A stretch of DNA of 31,802 nucleotides, taken from positions 1 to 31,802 of the forward strand of contig DATAFF010000132.1 in assembly GCA_036257595.1 (NCBI GenBank), read 5' to 3'. Source of the DNA: DATAFF01 sp036257595. GTDB taxonomy: Bacteria > Pseudomonadota > Alphaproteobacteria > Rhizobiales > Aestuariivirgaceae. Numbering within the stretch: the first letter of the stretch is position 1; every line of letters begins with the position of its first letter. The translations under genes were made by a program, and so were the position numbers. This document shows positions 23,537 to 31,553 of the stretch, in pieces. A model generated the notes under the pieces. The model did not search any database. It saw nothing but the letters and a program-made list of their open reading frames with translations, and was not told where the DNA came from.

Positions 23537-26500
23537 TCAGGCCTGCAGCCGGCCGCTTGCCTGGCCGAGCAGCAAATAGACCTTGCCGCTCTCGGAATTG
23601 AGACAGGCGTCGACCATGTCCTCGCCGCGCGGTCCTTCCGAGACCGTGTCGAGCAGGCGCTCGAACAGCCGGACGAAGGCATCGAGCCGACCGCGAACCG
23701 GGCGCTCGCGCTCATAACGGCTTGCCACCTCCTTGAGCATCTTGTTGCCGCGGCGGAGATAGAGATGGTGGGTGTAAACATGGCCTTCGCCGGCCGCATA
23801 TTGGCTCTCGAGCTCGGGCGGGGCGCTGCCATCGAGTGCTTCCACCAGATCGCGAGCAGCTGCATTGAGCTTGGCCACCAAAGTTTCAGTCTCGCGTGGC
23901 AAGGCTGATGCCTTGCTGCGGCCGTTGCCGCCCGCCGCCAGCGCCGGCATCAGATCGGCGGTACCCTCCTTGGCCGGGCCACGGATCAGGCTTTCCACCG
24001 GTCGGCCCTTCACCGCGGTTAGCGACTGGTCCTCGCTCGCTTCACTGCGGTGTTGGCCTTGCGATTTGCGATTGCCGGTCCTTGGTGGCGCAGCCGGAGC
24101 AGCAATCACGGCGGCCTCGGTCTTCGCCGCACCATTCTCCTTGCCGTTCTCGCGAGGTGCTGGCGGGACGTGCACGCCGGCACCGGACAGGCCGAGCGCG
24201 CCGGCCTGTCGGCGCACGACCTCGGCAAGGGCGTTGAGAGCGGTGATCTGATCGGAGACGACGCGGCGCATGGCGTCGGCGTTCTGGCGAGTCTCCTCGG
24301 GCAGCTCGAGAATCGACCGCTTGAGCTCGGCCCTGACGAAGTCGACCTCCTTGATCACCTGCTGGGCCGTGCTGCGCAGCTCCTGGGCCGTCTGGCCGAA
24401 CTCGGTGGCGGTGGCAGCGATAGCCTGGTTGATTGCCGCCATGAGCTTCTCATGCTGCGTCTGAAGCGTCCGCGCCGCCGAAGCAATGGCGGCGTCCGAC
24501 ACCTGTTCGAGCCGCCGGATCTCATCCTGGAGATTGTTGGAGGCGGCATCTGTCTGTGACACGAACAGCCGCCCGATCTCCTCGGTGCGGGCCTCGGCAT
24601 TGGTCAGGCGCTCCGAGATCAGCGAGATGTAGTTGCGCATATTGCCGTCGACCTCGGCATGACGCTGCGACAGCTGATCGAGCAGCCCGGCCAGCACGTC
24701 CTCGCGGCTATGCAGCACGCGCTCGATCTCGGAATTGAAGCGCTCCACCGAGTGGTCGATCAGTGTCGAAGCATCCTCGAGCCGGCCGGACACGCGAAGG
24801 CTGGTCTGCTCGAGCCGGCCGGTAAGCTCGGTCGAGATCGTGTCGAGCCGCCGATCGAGTTCCTGGGCAGCGCCTCCCAGAGTATCCGACAGAATGCTGC
24901 TCGCCTTGTTAAGATGATCGGCGAATTTCAGGCCGGCATCGTCGAGCCGGCGGGTGGTCAGCGCCGTGTTGTTCTCGAGGCCCGAGGCAAAGGCCGAGGA
25001 TACCCGCCCAAGCTCGCCGATGATCTCGTCCTTGGCGCCGTCGAGACCCTCGGCAAAGGCCGAGCGGGCGCGGCCCAGCTCGTCATAGATCTGGCCGGCG
25101 CGGTCATCGAGGATCTTGGCGAATTGCTCGCCGGTGCCGTCCATCTTGTTGATGACCTCGCTCGTCACCTCCTCGAGCATGGAGGTGGCGACGTCGAACC
25201 GCTTGCCAAGCTCGCGGGCGGCTGTGTCGATCCGCACGAACATCGCCTCGCCCGACTGCGACAAGGTCTGGGCGACCTCGGCGGAAGTGGAAGCGAAACG
25301 TTGGGTCATCGCCCCGCTCTGGCTTTCGAGATGCTGATAGAGGCGGGCCTGGGTGGTGTCGAGCGCGCCAGTCAGCGAGCTTGCCACCTCGCCGAGGCGC
25401 GACGACAGGCGGATCGAGGTGGTCTCGAGCCGGTCGGCGAGATTGGCGGTGGACTCCTCGAGGCGGGTCGACACGTCGGCGATCTGCTCGCCAAGCCGCC
25501 CGGCGCTCGCTTCGAGCCGGCTGCTGACATCGGAGGTAGAGGCCTCGACCCGGTAGGTGGTGTCCTCCAGCCGGCCGGCAATCTGGCTCGAGATGCCGTC
25601 CAACCGATCGGTCACCTCGCGTGCCGTATCGTCGAGCCGCTCTGCCACGTGACCGGAGGTCTCGGCCAGCCGGCTCGTCAGGTTGCTGCTGGTATTGTCC
25701 AGCTGCTCGGCGATCTTGAGAGTGGTTTCGTCGAGTCGTTCCGTCATGTCGCCGGAGGTATTGTCCAGCCGGGTTGCGAGCTGCTGGGTCGTTGCCTCGA
25801 GCCGCGTCGTCATCTGGGAGGATGCGACATCGAGCAGATCCGACATCCGCCCGGTGGCCGTCTCGAGCCGCGTGACGAGCTGCGAGGAGGTCTGCTCGAT
25901 CTGGCCGGCGAGCTCGTTCGTCGACTTGGCGAGCGTCCCGGTGACATTGCCGGCCGAGGACTGCATGCGCGAAATGAGGTCGTCGAGACTGCGCTCGATT
26001 TCTGCTGCCGTCTGTCCGGTCCGTTCGGCAATCTTGCCGAACAACTCGTGAGCGGTTATCTCGAGCCGCTCCGCCAGGCCGTCGGTGGTGGCGTCGAAAT
26101 AGCTGGAGAGCTCCTGCCTGGCGCGGGCGACATTTTCCACGAACTCGCCGGACACGGCGATGAGCCGCTCGGAAATGTCGCGCCCGGTCGATTCGACTCG
26201 CGAGGCGCCTTCGGAGCTGGCGTTCTCGAGCTTGTCGATGTGATCGCTCAAACTCGCGACATGGTGTGCAAAGCGGCTGTCGACGGTCCCCGCAGCCGTG
26301 GCGAGCCGTTCGCTGACGAGATTGGCGGCCTCGTCGAGCTGGGCCGAGACCAGGCCGGTGCGGTCGCCCATCTTGGTGAAGAGCTGATTGATCGTTTCCT
26401 CGAGACGTTCCGACATCGCGCCCGAGGCGACGTCGAAATAGTCGGACATCTCCTGGCGGGCCCGCGCCACATGCTCGATGAACTGGCCCGACACGGTGAT

Positions 26501-28144
26501 CAGCCGCTCCGACATGTCCCGTCCGGAGCCCTCGATGCGGGCCGCGAAATCGACGCTCGAATTCTCGAGCTTGCCGACGTGATCCGACAGCATGCCGGTG
26601 CTCTCGGCGATCTGGCCGGTAATGTTGCCGGTAGCGTTCTCGAGCCGGCCGAACACCTTGCTTGCGGTCTGGTCGAGCTCGAGCGACATCTGCCCGGCCC
26701 GCTCGCTCATCCGCGAGAACAGTTGCGTCGTCGTGTCCTCGAGCCGCGCCGTCAACCCGACCGAGGCCTGCTCGAGGTAGGAATAGAGATCGTCGCGCGC
26801 CCGCGCCACGTTCTGGACGAACTCGCCGGACACCGACAGCAGCTTATCCGAGAGCTGGATGCCCGAGCCTTGCAGCTGTTCGATCACCGCCCCGGCCGCC
26901 TTCGTCATGGTGTCGGAGGCCTCGGTCGTGGAGGAATTGAGATGGTAGGTGACGTTTCCCGCGGCCGACTGCAGCACCTCGGCCATTTGACCGCCGGTTT
27001 CGCGCAGCTGGTCGGTCAGGGTGGAAGAGATGCGCTCGAAGGTGCGGGATACCTCGTTGTGCACGGCATTGAGCTCGCCGGCGCTGGCCCTGAGCGACTG
27101 GACGATATTGGTCTCGAGCGATCGAATGTGATCGCTGAACTGGGTGCTCTCGGCCCTGAGCGCCTGGGACGAGTTGCCCAAGGTCCCGAGCTGGGTCGAC
27201 AAATTCTCCGAGAACAGCCTGATCTCGTTGTTGATCACCCCCGACACCTGCTCCATGCGCGCGGTCTGGGTACCGATCTCGCTCGTCGCGTGAGCAGCGC
27301 GGCTGGCGATGTCGTCCATCGTGCGCGACAGCTCGTAGGAGGAATCCTTGAGCCCCTGCTCGAGCGACAGGAGCGTGGTCGAAGCGGTGCCGATCACCGA
27401 TTCGAGGCTCGCGGTATTCTCCATCAGACGGCTGAGCAGCGGATTGGATTCGGTGCCGATCAGCATGCCGGCGGAGTGAAGAGCGTTGCGTTGATTCTCG
27501 AGCCCGGCGAGCAGGGTGCGGATGCGCTCCTCATTGGCGCCGAAGGCGCGCTCCATATTGGCGATCTCGCGATGGACCAGCGACTCGAGCTCACTCGCCC
27601 GGGTAACGGCGTGCTCGATCCCCCCCACCAGCTGCTCGACCTCCTGGCGGATGGTCTGGGCGATCGTGGTCACCCCGTCGCTCGCCACTTCCTGCGGGCG
27701 GATCAGCCGCAGCGCGGCGTGAACCAGGGCTTCCGAAACGTTCTGGATCTGCTGGGCCCGCCACAGCAGATAGGCGGCGGCCCAGATCAGCAGGATCGGA
27801 AGCGTGATGGCAATCAGCGCCGCCGCGAGCCCCGCCATGCCGGTGCCCTGAAGCGGTGACGGCAACCCGGCGCCGATGGGGATGAACATCACCACGGTGC
27901 ACAGGACAATCCACAGCAGCGAGGAGGCGAAGGCTGCCCAGAATGGCGAGGTTGACGGGCGACGCCGCAACACTGCCATTGCCATGCTCGCGCCGGCATC
28001 GTTCTCATTGGCCGGTCGCGTGCGCGGTGCCTCGGGACGACCCCTGAGATCGGGCTCCCGCGGCCCGACCAAAGACCCGCCTCGTTCGTCGCGGCGCGTC
28101 GCTCTGCGCGGCGCCCGCCTCGGATCATTTGCTTCACTCGCCAT
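23537..28144 (-). CDS. Giant membrane-anchored coiled-coil protein, GPR/RgsE-like polar growth factor
   Basis: A 1535-residue protein. A basic disordered N-terminus (1-65) leads to two membrane helices (about 68-90 and 103-127). Then come over 1200 residues of apolipoprotein-like helical repeats and a distinct C-terminal domain (about 1410-1535: LNAAARDLVEALDG ... YLLLGQASGRLQA). Residues 759-959 are nearly pure 11-residue repeats (RL-x-x-T type). Residues from 438 hold a 113-residue repeat beginning VSGEF, present two and a half times. Agrobacterium GPR and Sinorhizobium RgsE, which form a ring at the growing pole, share this build but, as I recall, exceed 2000 residues. The ATG at 28144 is chosen because the upstream frame is non-coding in look. 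Divergent from an Hpt gene. Confidence 0.8.
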   Translation of the reverse strand: MASEANDPRRAPRRATRRDERGGSLVGPREPDLRGRPEAPRTRPANENDAGASMAMAVLRRRPSTSPFWAAFASSLLWIVLCTVVMFIPIGAGLPSPLQGTGMAGLAAALIAITLPILLIWAAAYLLWRAQQIQNVSEALVHAALRLIRPQEVASDGVTTIAQTIRQEVEQLVGGIEHAVTRASELESLVHREIANMERAFGANEERIRTLLAGLENQRNALHSAGMLIGTESNPLLSRLMENTASLESVIGTASTTLLSLEQGLKDSSYELSRTMDDIASRAAHATSEIGTQTARMEQVSGVINNEIRLFSENLSTQLGTLGNSSQALRAESTQFSDHIRSLETNIVQSLRASAGELNAVHNEVSRTFERISSTLTDQLRETGGQMAEVLQSAAGNVTYHLNSSTTEASDTMTKAAGAVIEQLQGSGIQLSDKLLSVSGEFVQNVARARDDLYSYLEQASVGLTARLEDTTTQLFSRMSERAGQMSLELDQTASKVFGRLENATGNITGQIAESTGMLSDHVGKLENSSVDFAARIEGSGRDMSERLITVSGQFIEHVARARQEMSDYFDVASGAMSERLEETINQLFTKMGDRTGLVSAQLDEAANLVSERLATAAGTVDSRFAHHVASLSDHIDKLENASSEGASRVESTGRDISERLIAVSGEFVENVARARQELSSYFDATTDGLAERLEITAHELFGKIAERTGQTAAEIERSLDDLISRMQSSAGNVTGTLAKSTNELAGQIEQTSSQLVTRLETATGRMSDLLDVASSQMTTRLEATTQQLATRLDNTSGDMTERLDETTLKIAEQLDNTSSNLTSRLAETSGHVAERLDDTAREVTDRLDGISSQIAGRLEDTTYRVEASTSDVSSRLEASAGRLGEQIADVSTRLEESTANLADRLETTSIRLSSRLGEVASSLTGALDTTQARLYQHLESQSGAMTQRFASTSAEVAQTLSQSGEAMFVRIDTAARELGKRFDVATSMLEEVTSEVINKMDGTGEQFAKILDDRAGQIYDELGRARSAFAEGLDGAKDEIIGELGRVSSAFASGLENNTALTTRRLDDAGLKFADHLNKASSILSDTLGGAAQELDRRLDTISTELTGRLEQTSLRVSGRLEDASTLIDHSVERFNSEIERVLHSREDVLAGLLDQLSQRHAEVDGNMRNYISLISERLTNAEARTEEIGRLFVSQTDAASNNLQDEIRRLEQVSDAAIASAARTLQTQHEKLMAAINQAIAATATEFGQTAQELRSTAQQVIKEVDFVRAELKRSILELPEETRQNADAMRRVVSDQITALNALAEVVRRQAGALGLSGAGVHVPPAPRENGKENGAAKTEAAVIAAPAAPPRTGNRKSQGQHRSEASEDQSLTAVKGRPVESLIRGPAKEGTADLMPALAAGGNGRSKASALPRETETLVAKLNAAARDLVEALDGSAPPELESQYAAGEGHVYTHHLYLRRGNKMLKEVASRYERERPVRGRLDAFVRLFERLLDTVSEGPRGEDMVDACLNSESGKVYLLLGQASGRLQA

Positions 28145-28395
28145 ACCGACCACCACCCGCAACGAACTTATGAAGTTCGTGGCCCCGGCTCGCGATCGAG
28201 CCAACGCCGCCCCGATTCGTTCGCCCCGACGAAGACATTGCAAACTCTGGGTAAAATTGTGATCTGCTTTGCACCACTTCGCAAGACGGGAACTCTGCCC
28301 TTGAACAGCTTTGTTAACCGGGCATTCGCGCCTGTCTGCTAGGCTTCGACCCCAAGAGAAAGGCTGCAAAAAGGCCATTCAGGGAAGGCGACGAG
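28145..28395. other. Divergent intergenic region between the giant gene and the Hpt gene
   Basis: 251 bases that must hold both promoters. AT-richer than the flanks around 28240-28320 (AAATTGTGATCTGC, AACAGCTTTGTTAACC). I see no clear -35/-10 pair with standard spacing and no convincing long repeat. Confidence 0.45.
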
Positions 28396-28809
28396 ATGTT
28401 CGGCAGCGCGAGTCACGGGTGCGGCGAACCCGCTGGCAACCATTCCGAGTGCGACCAAGATGCAACACAGGAGGAGATTTTCGATCTCGCGCATCTGCGC
28501 CGCTACACCGATAACGATCTCGAGCTCGAATGCGAGCTCCTGACCTTGTTCCGGTTGCAGATCCGCCAATATGCCGAACGGTTGGCGCTGATCGCGGATC
28601 CCGAGGAATGGCGGATCGCGACCCATTCGATCAAGGGCGCGGCTCGCTCCATGGGCGCGCACAGGATCTCCGGGGTCGCCGAGATGCTGGAGGTGAGCGG
28701 GCCGTGCGGCGATACGGCCGAGGGCCGGGCGATGATCGCCGATCTCATCCGCGATCTCGAGGCATGCGAGGCGGCAATTGCCCGGCTCGCACCGGCCAGG
28801 CGCGGCTAG
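28396..28809 (+). CDS. Hpt (histidine phosphotransfer) domain protein
   Basis: A 137-residue cytoplasmic phosphotransfer protein. The phosphorylated residue is His77 in THSIKGAARSMGA, the Hpt signature, set in a four-helix bundle that spans most of residues 26-130. The first 25 residues are a loose extension with several Cys and His. It would relay phosphate between a hybrid histidine kinase and a response regulator; no partner kinase is in the window. Divergent from the giant polar-growth-like gene, so the two may share control. Confidence 0.87.
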   Translation: MFGSASHGCGEPAGNHSECDQDATQEEIFDLAHLRRYTDNDLELECELLTLFRLQIRQYAERLALIADPEEWRIATHSIKGAARSMGAHRISGVAEMLEVSGPCGDTAEGRAMIADLIRDLEACEAAIARLAPARRG

Positions 28810-28817
28810 AAGGCGGA

Positions 28818-28846
28818 TTGTGCTCTGCGAAGCAATAACCTAAATA
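28818..28846 (+). promoter_or_regulatory. Predicted promoter of the ferredoxin gene
   Basis: TTGTGC (28818-28823), a 17-base spacer, TAAATA (28841-28846), nine bases past the Hpt stop. It would start a transcript about 50 bases before the ferredoxin ATG and probably also carries the ferredoxin-NADP reductase gene. Confidence 0.5.
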
Positions 28847-28896
28847 GCGCGCAACCGCGCCGCTTTCTGGCGATGTCAATTATTAGAGCGTAACGA

Positions 28897-29217
28897 ATGG
28901 CAAAATTGACTTTCATCCAGAAGGACGGGACACGGCAGGAGGTCGAAGGGCAGAACGGCATGACCGTCATGGAAGCGGCGGTCAAGAACATGGTGCCGGG
29001 TATCGATGCCGATTGCGGCGGCGCTTGTGCGTGCGCGACCTGTCATGTCTATGTCGAGCCTGACTGGATGGAGCGGGTAGGTCCCCGCAACGAAATGGAG
29101 GAGGACATGCTGGATTTCGCGTTCGATGTGCGCGAGAACAGCCGTCTGTCCTGCCAGATCAAGATCACCGATGCTCTCGACGGGCTGACGGTGAAGGTCC
29201 CCGAGAAGCAGTTCTGA
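28897..29217 (+). CDS. [2Fe-2S] ferredoxin, adrenodoxin type
   Basis: A 106-residue electron carrier. Cluster ligands are Cys40, Cys46, Cys49 and Cys85 (C-x5-C-x2-C then C), the vertebrate/adrenodoxin-like spacing used by P450- and Fe-S-assembly-type ferredoxins. An extra Cys44 lies in the loop DCGGACACATCHVYV. The C-terminus ends DGLTVKVPEKQF, typical for the type. It precedes a ferredoxin-NADP reductase by 41 bases, forming an NADPH to reductase to ferredoxin chain. The final electron acceptor is not in the window. Confidence 0.93.
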   Translation: MAKLTFIQKDGTRQEVEGQNGMTVMEAAVKNMVPGIDADCGGACACATCHVYVEPDWMERVGPRNEMEEDMLDFAFDVRENSRLSCQIKITDALDGLTVKVPEKQF

Positions 29218-29258
29218 CGCCGCTGCAGGGATCCCGCAATCTTTCGAAGGAGTGGTTC

Positions 29259-30287
29259 ATGAGCGAGGAAACGGTCCTCACCGATGTGGTGATTGTCGGT
29301 GCCGGTCCCTGCGGTCTGTTTGCGATCTTCGAGCTTGGGCTGCTCGACATTTCATGTCATGTCGTGGACATCCTCGATCGGCCCGGCGGCCAATGCGCCG
29401 AGCTCTATCCCGAGAAGCCGATTTACGACATTCCGGCGCTGCCGATCGTCACCGGTCAGGAGCTGACCGACCGGCTCATGGAGCAGGTGAAGCCGTTCAA
29501 GCCGGTGTTTCACTTCAACCAGATGGTGACCGCGCTCAAGCGCACCGAGGACGGCGGCTTCGAGCTGCGCACCGATGGCGATGTGGTGCTGCGCTGCAAG
29601 GCGGTGGTGGTCGCCGCCGGCGGCGGCTCGTTCCAGCCGAAGAAGCCGCCCATTCCCGGGATCGATGCCTATGAGGGTACCTCGGTCTTCTACTCGGTCA
29701 AGAAAATGGAGATGCTCCGCGGCCGCGATGTGCTGGTGGTGGGCGGTGGCGATTCGGCGCTCGACTGGACTCTCAACCTGCAGCCGATCGCCCGCAGCAT
29801 GACGCTGCTCCACCGGCGCGACGATTTCCGGGCGGCGCCCGACAGTGTGAACAAGATGCGCAAGCTCGTGGCCGACGGCGCCATGCGTTTCCTGATCGGT
29901 CAGGTCACCGGGCTCAAAGGCGCCGATGGCCGGCTCGATGCGGCGCTGGTAAAGGGACCTGAGGGGGTGTTCGAGGTCGCGACCAACGCCATGCTGCCGT
30001 TCTTCGGCCTGACCATGAAGCTCGGTCCTGTCGCCGAATGGGGCCTAAGGCTCGAGGAGGAGCGCATCCCGGTCGACACCGAGAAATTCGAGACCTCGAC
30101 ACCGGGCATTTTCGCGATCGGCGACATCAATTACTACCCCGGCAAGCTGAAGCTCATCCTCTCCGGCTTTCACGAGGCGGCGCTGATGGCCCAACAGGTG
30201 TTCCACATCAAGAACCCCGGCGAGCGTCTGGTCTTCCAATACACCACCTCGAGCACCAGCCTGCAGAAGAAGCTCGGTGTCGCATGA
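29259..30287 (+). CDS. Ferredoxin-NADP+ reductase, thioredoxin-reductase-like type
   Basis: A 342-residue flavoprotein. FAD-binding GAGPCG (14-19) and NADPH-binding VVGGGDSALDW (about 160-170) are present, but the redox Cys pair of true thioredoxin reductase is missing. With the C-terminal extension (FQYTTSSTSLQKKLGV) this marks the TrxR-like FNR class known from Bacillus YumC and Rhodopseudomonas. AAGGAG precedes the ATG at 29259. The stop codon abuts the first unit of heptamer array C. Confidence 0.92.
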   Translation: MSEETVLTDVVIVGAGPCGLFAIFELGLLDISCHVVDILDRPGGQCAELYPEKPIYDIPALPIVTGQELTDRLMEQVKPFKPVFHFNQMVTALKRTEDGGFELRTDGDVVLRCKAVVVAAGGGSFQPKKPPIPGIDAYEGTSVFYSVKKMEMLRGRDVLVVGGGDSALDWTLNLQPIARSMTLLHRRDDFRAAPDSVNKMRKLVADGAMRFLIGQVTGLKGADGRLDAALVKGPEGVFEVATNAMLPFFGLTMKLGPVAEWGLRLEEERIPVDTEKFETSTPGIFAIGDINYYPGKLKLILSGFHEAALMAQQVFHIKNPGERLVFQYTTSSTSLQKKLGVA

Positions 30288-30366
30288 GCGAATAGCCAAT
30301 AGCGAATAGCGAATAGTGCGGGCAGCGCTCGATCCAACTATTCGCTACTCGCTACTCACTATTCGC
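30288..30366. repeat. Heptamer inverted array C (4 x 7 bp facing 4 x 7 bp)
   Basis: Left array: GCGAATA, GCCAATA, GCGAATA, GCGAATA (30288-30315). Right array: TATTCGC, TACTCGC, TACTCAC, TATTCGC (30339-30366). The arms pair at 24 of 28 positions around a 23-base loop. In another register the unit is TAG-N4 (TAGCGAA), so TAG recurs every 7 bases. It begins at the base after the FNR stop codon and extends into the end of the peptidase gene on the other strand, supplying that gene's stop codon. Confidence 0.85.
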
Positions 30367-31466
30367 TTCCCTAACAACGCCATCAACGCCTCATGCGGCA
30401 GCGCGCGAACCTCGAGATCGTTGGCGCCGGTCATCGGCCGGTTGGCCACCATGGCATCGATCACCGCCTCCTCGATGGTCTCGACGGTGGCCTCGAACAG
30501 CGAATCGAGCTCGTCATTCGGCAGGAACGCCATCGCGCGCGGACCTTCGCCGGCCGCGAAGGCATCGGCATTGGCCGTCGACAGCGCGATGAAAATATCG
30601 CCTGACCCATTATGGGACACCGAGCCGGTGCGGGCGAGGCCGAGCGGCACGCGCCGCGCCAGCCGCTTCAGCTGATGCGGCAGGAGCGGGGCGTCGGTGA
30701 TGACCACCGCGATGACCGAGCCCATCGGCCGCGAGCGCACCTCGCCGCCCCTGAGATGGCGGCCGACCGGCACGCCGAGGACCGTGAGCTCGCTGCGGAT
30801 GCCGAAATTGGCCTGGACGAAGCTGCCCAGGATCCAGCTGCCGCCGCCCGCCTCGACGATCCGCGATGCGCTGCCCGAGCCACCCTTGAAATCATAGGCG
30901 ATCATCCCGGTGCCGCCGCCGACGCTTCCCTGCTCGATCGGACCGGAGCCGGCCCCGTCCAGCGCCGCGAAGACATCCTGATCGGTGACATGGAAGCCGT
31001 TGATGTCGTTGAGCTCGCCATCATAGGTCTCGCCGACCACCGGCAGCCCCCAAAGTTGGCCCATCGATGCTGACGACCGCACATTCCACTTCACCAGGGC
31101 ATCGCGGACCAAGCCGAGAGAATGGGTGTTGGTGATGGCGATTGGCCCCTCGCACTGGCCCGATTCCTCGACCCAGATCATGCCGGTCATCTCGCCATTG
31201 CCGTTGAGCGAGAAGCCGCCGGCCGCGCAGGCGAGTTGGGCGCGCCCGCGCCCGCGGGGCAGAATTGCGGTCACGCCGGTGCGCACCGGCCCCGATCCCC
31301 GGACCAGCGGGCCCGACCCCTTGATCAGCGTCGTGTAGCCGACTTCGACGTTCGCAACATCGGTGATCGCATTGAACGGCCCCGGCTGACCGCCGAGCGC
31401 CAGGCCGAGGCCCCGCGCCCGCAACAGGCCGCTTGGGGTCGCCCGCCATTCCTCCTTGATCTGCAT
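30345..31466 (-). CDS. P1 family peptidase (DmpA-like, beta-peptidyl/D-aminopeptidase)
   Basis: A 373-residue self-processing peptidase. The Ntn-like nucleophile Ser250 follows Gly249 in RPMGSVIAVVITDAPLL, the autocleavage site of DmpA-type enzymes, which release N-terminal D-Ala, Gly or beta-amino residues. Also seen are GGGTGMIAYDFKGGSGSASR and the N-terminal GPFNAITDVANVEVGY. AGGAGA precedes both an ATG (31466) and a GTG (31469); either could start. The last codons (RIVSSE) and TAG stop fall inside heptamer array C. Activity toward D-residues would suit the D-glutamate genes nearby but is not proven. Confidence 0.9.
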   Translation of the reverse strand: MQIKEEWRATPSGLLRARGLGLALGGQPGPFNAITDVANVEVGYTTLIKGSGPLVRGSGPVRTGVTAILPRGRGRAQLACAAGGFSLNGNGEMTGMIWVEESGQCEGPIAITNTHSLGLVRDALVKWNVRSSASMGQLWGLPVVGETYDGELNDINGFHVTDQDVFAALDGAGSGPIEQGSVGGGTGMIAYDFKGGSGSASRIVEAGGGSWILGSFVQANFGIRSELTVLGVPVGRHLRGGEVRSRPMGSVIAVVITDAPLLPHQLKRLARRVPLGLARTGSVSHNGSGDIFIALSTANADAFAAGEGPRAMAFLPNDELDSLFEATVETIEEAVIDAMVANRPMTGANDLEVRALPHEALMALLGKRIVSSE

Positions 31467-31553
31467 CACGAAAGTCTCCTAAAAGCCACAGTTCGTTCAG
31501 CTGGTATTCAGCAGTTGGGAGCAGAATGCCGCCCAGTTCGGAGTAAGGGGCTC

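Noticed and set aside
25268..25870. Repeats in the giant gene as DNA-level satellite or mobile repeat
   Set aside because: The periodicity is conserved in the protein (11 residues) while the DNA units differ, which fits selection on a coiled coil.
24659..27859. A 1066-codon open frame antisense to the giant coiled-coil gene
   Set aside because: It mirrors the repetitive, GC-rich coding strand, lacks a recognisable domain and is fully inside the better-supported GPR-like gene.
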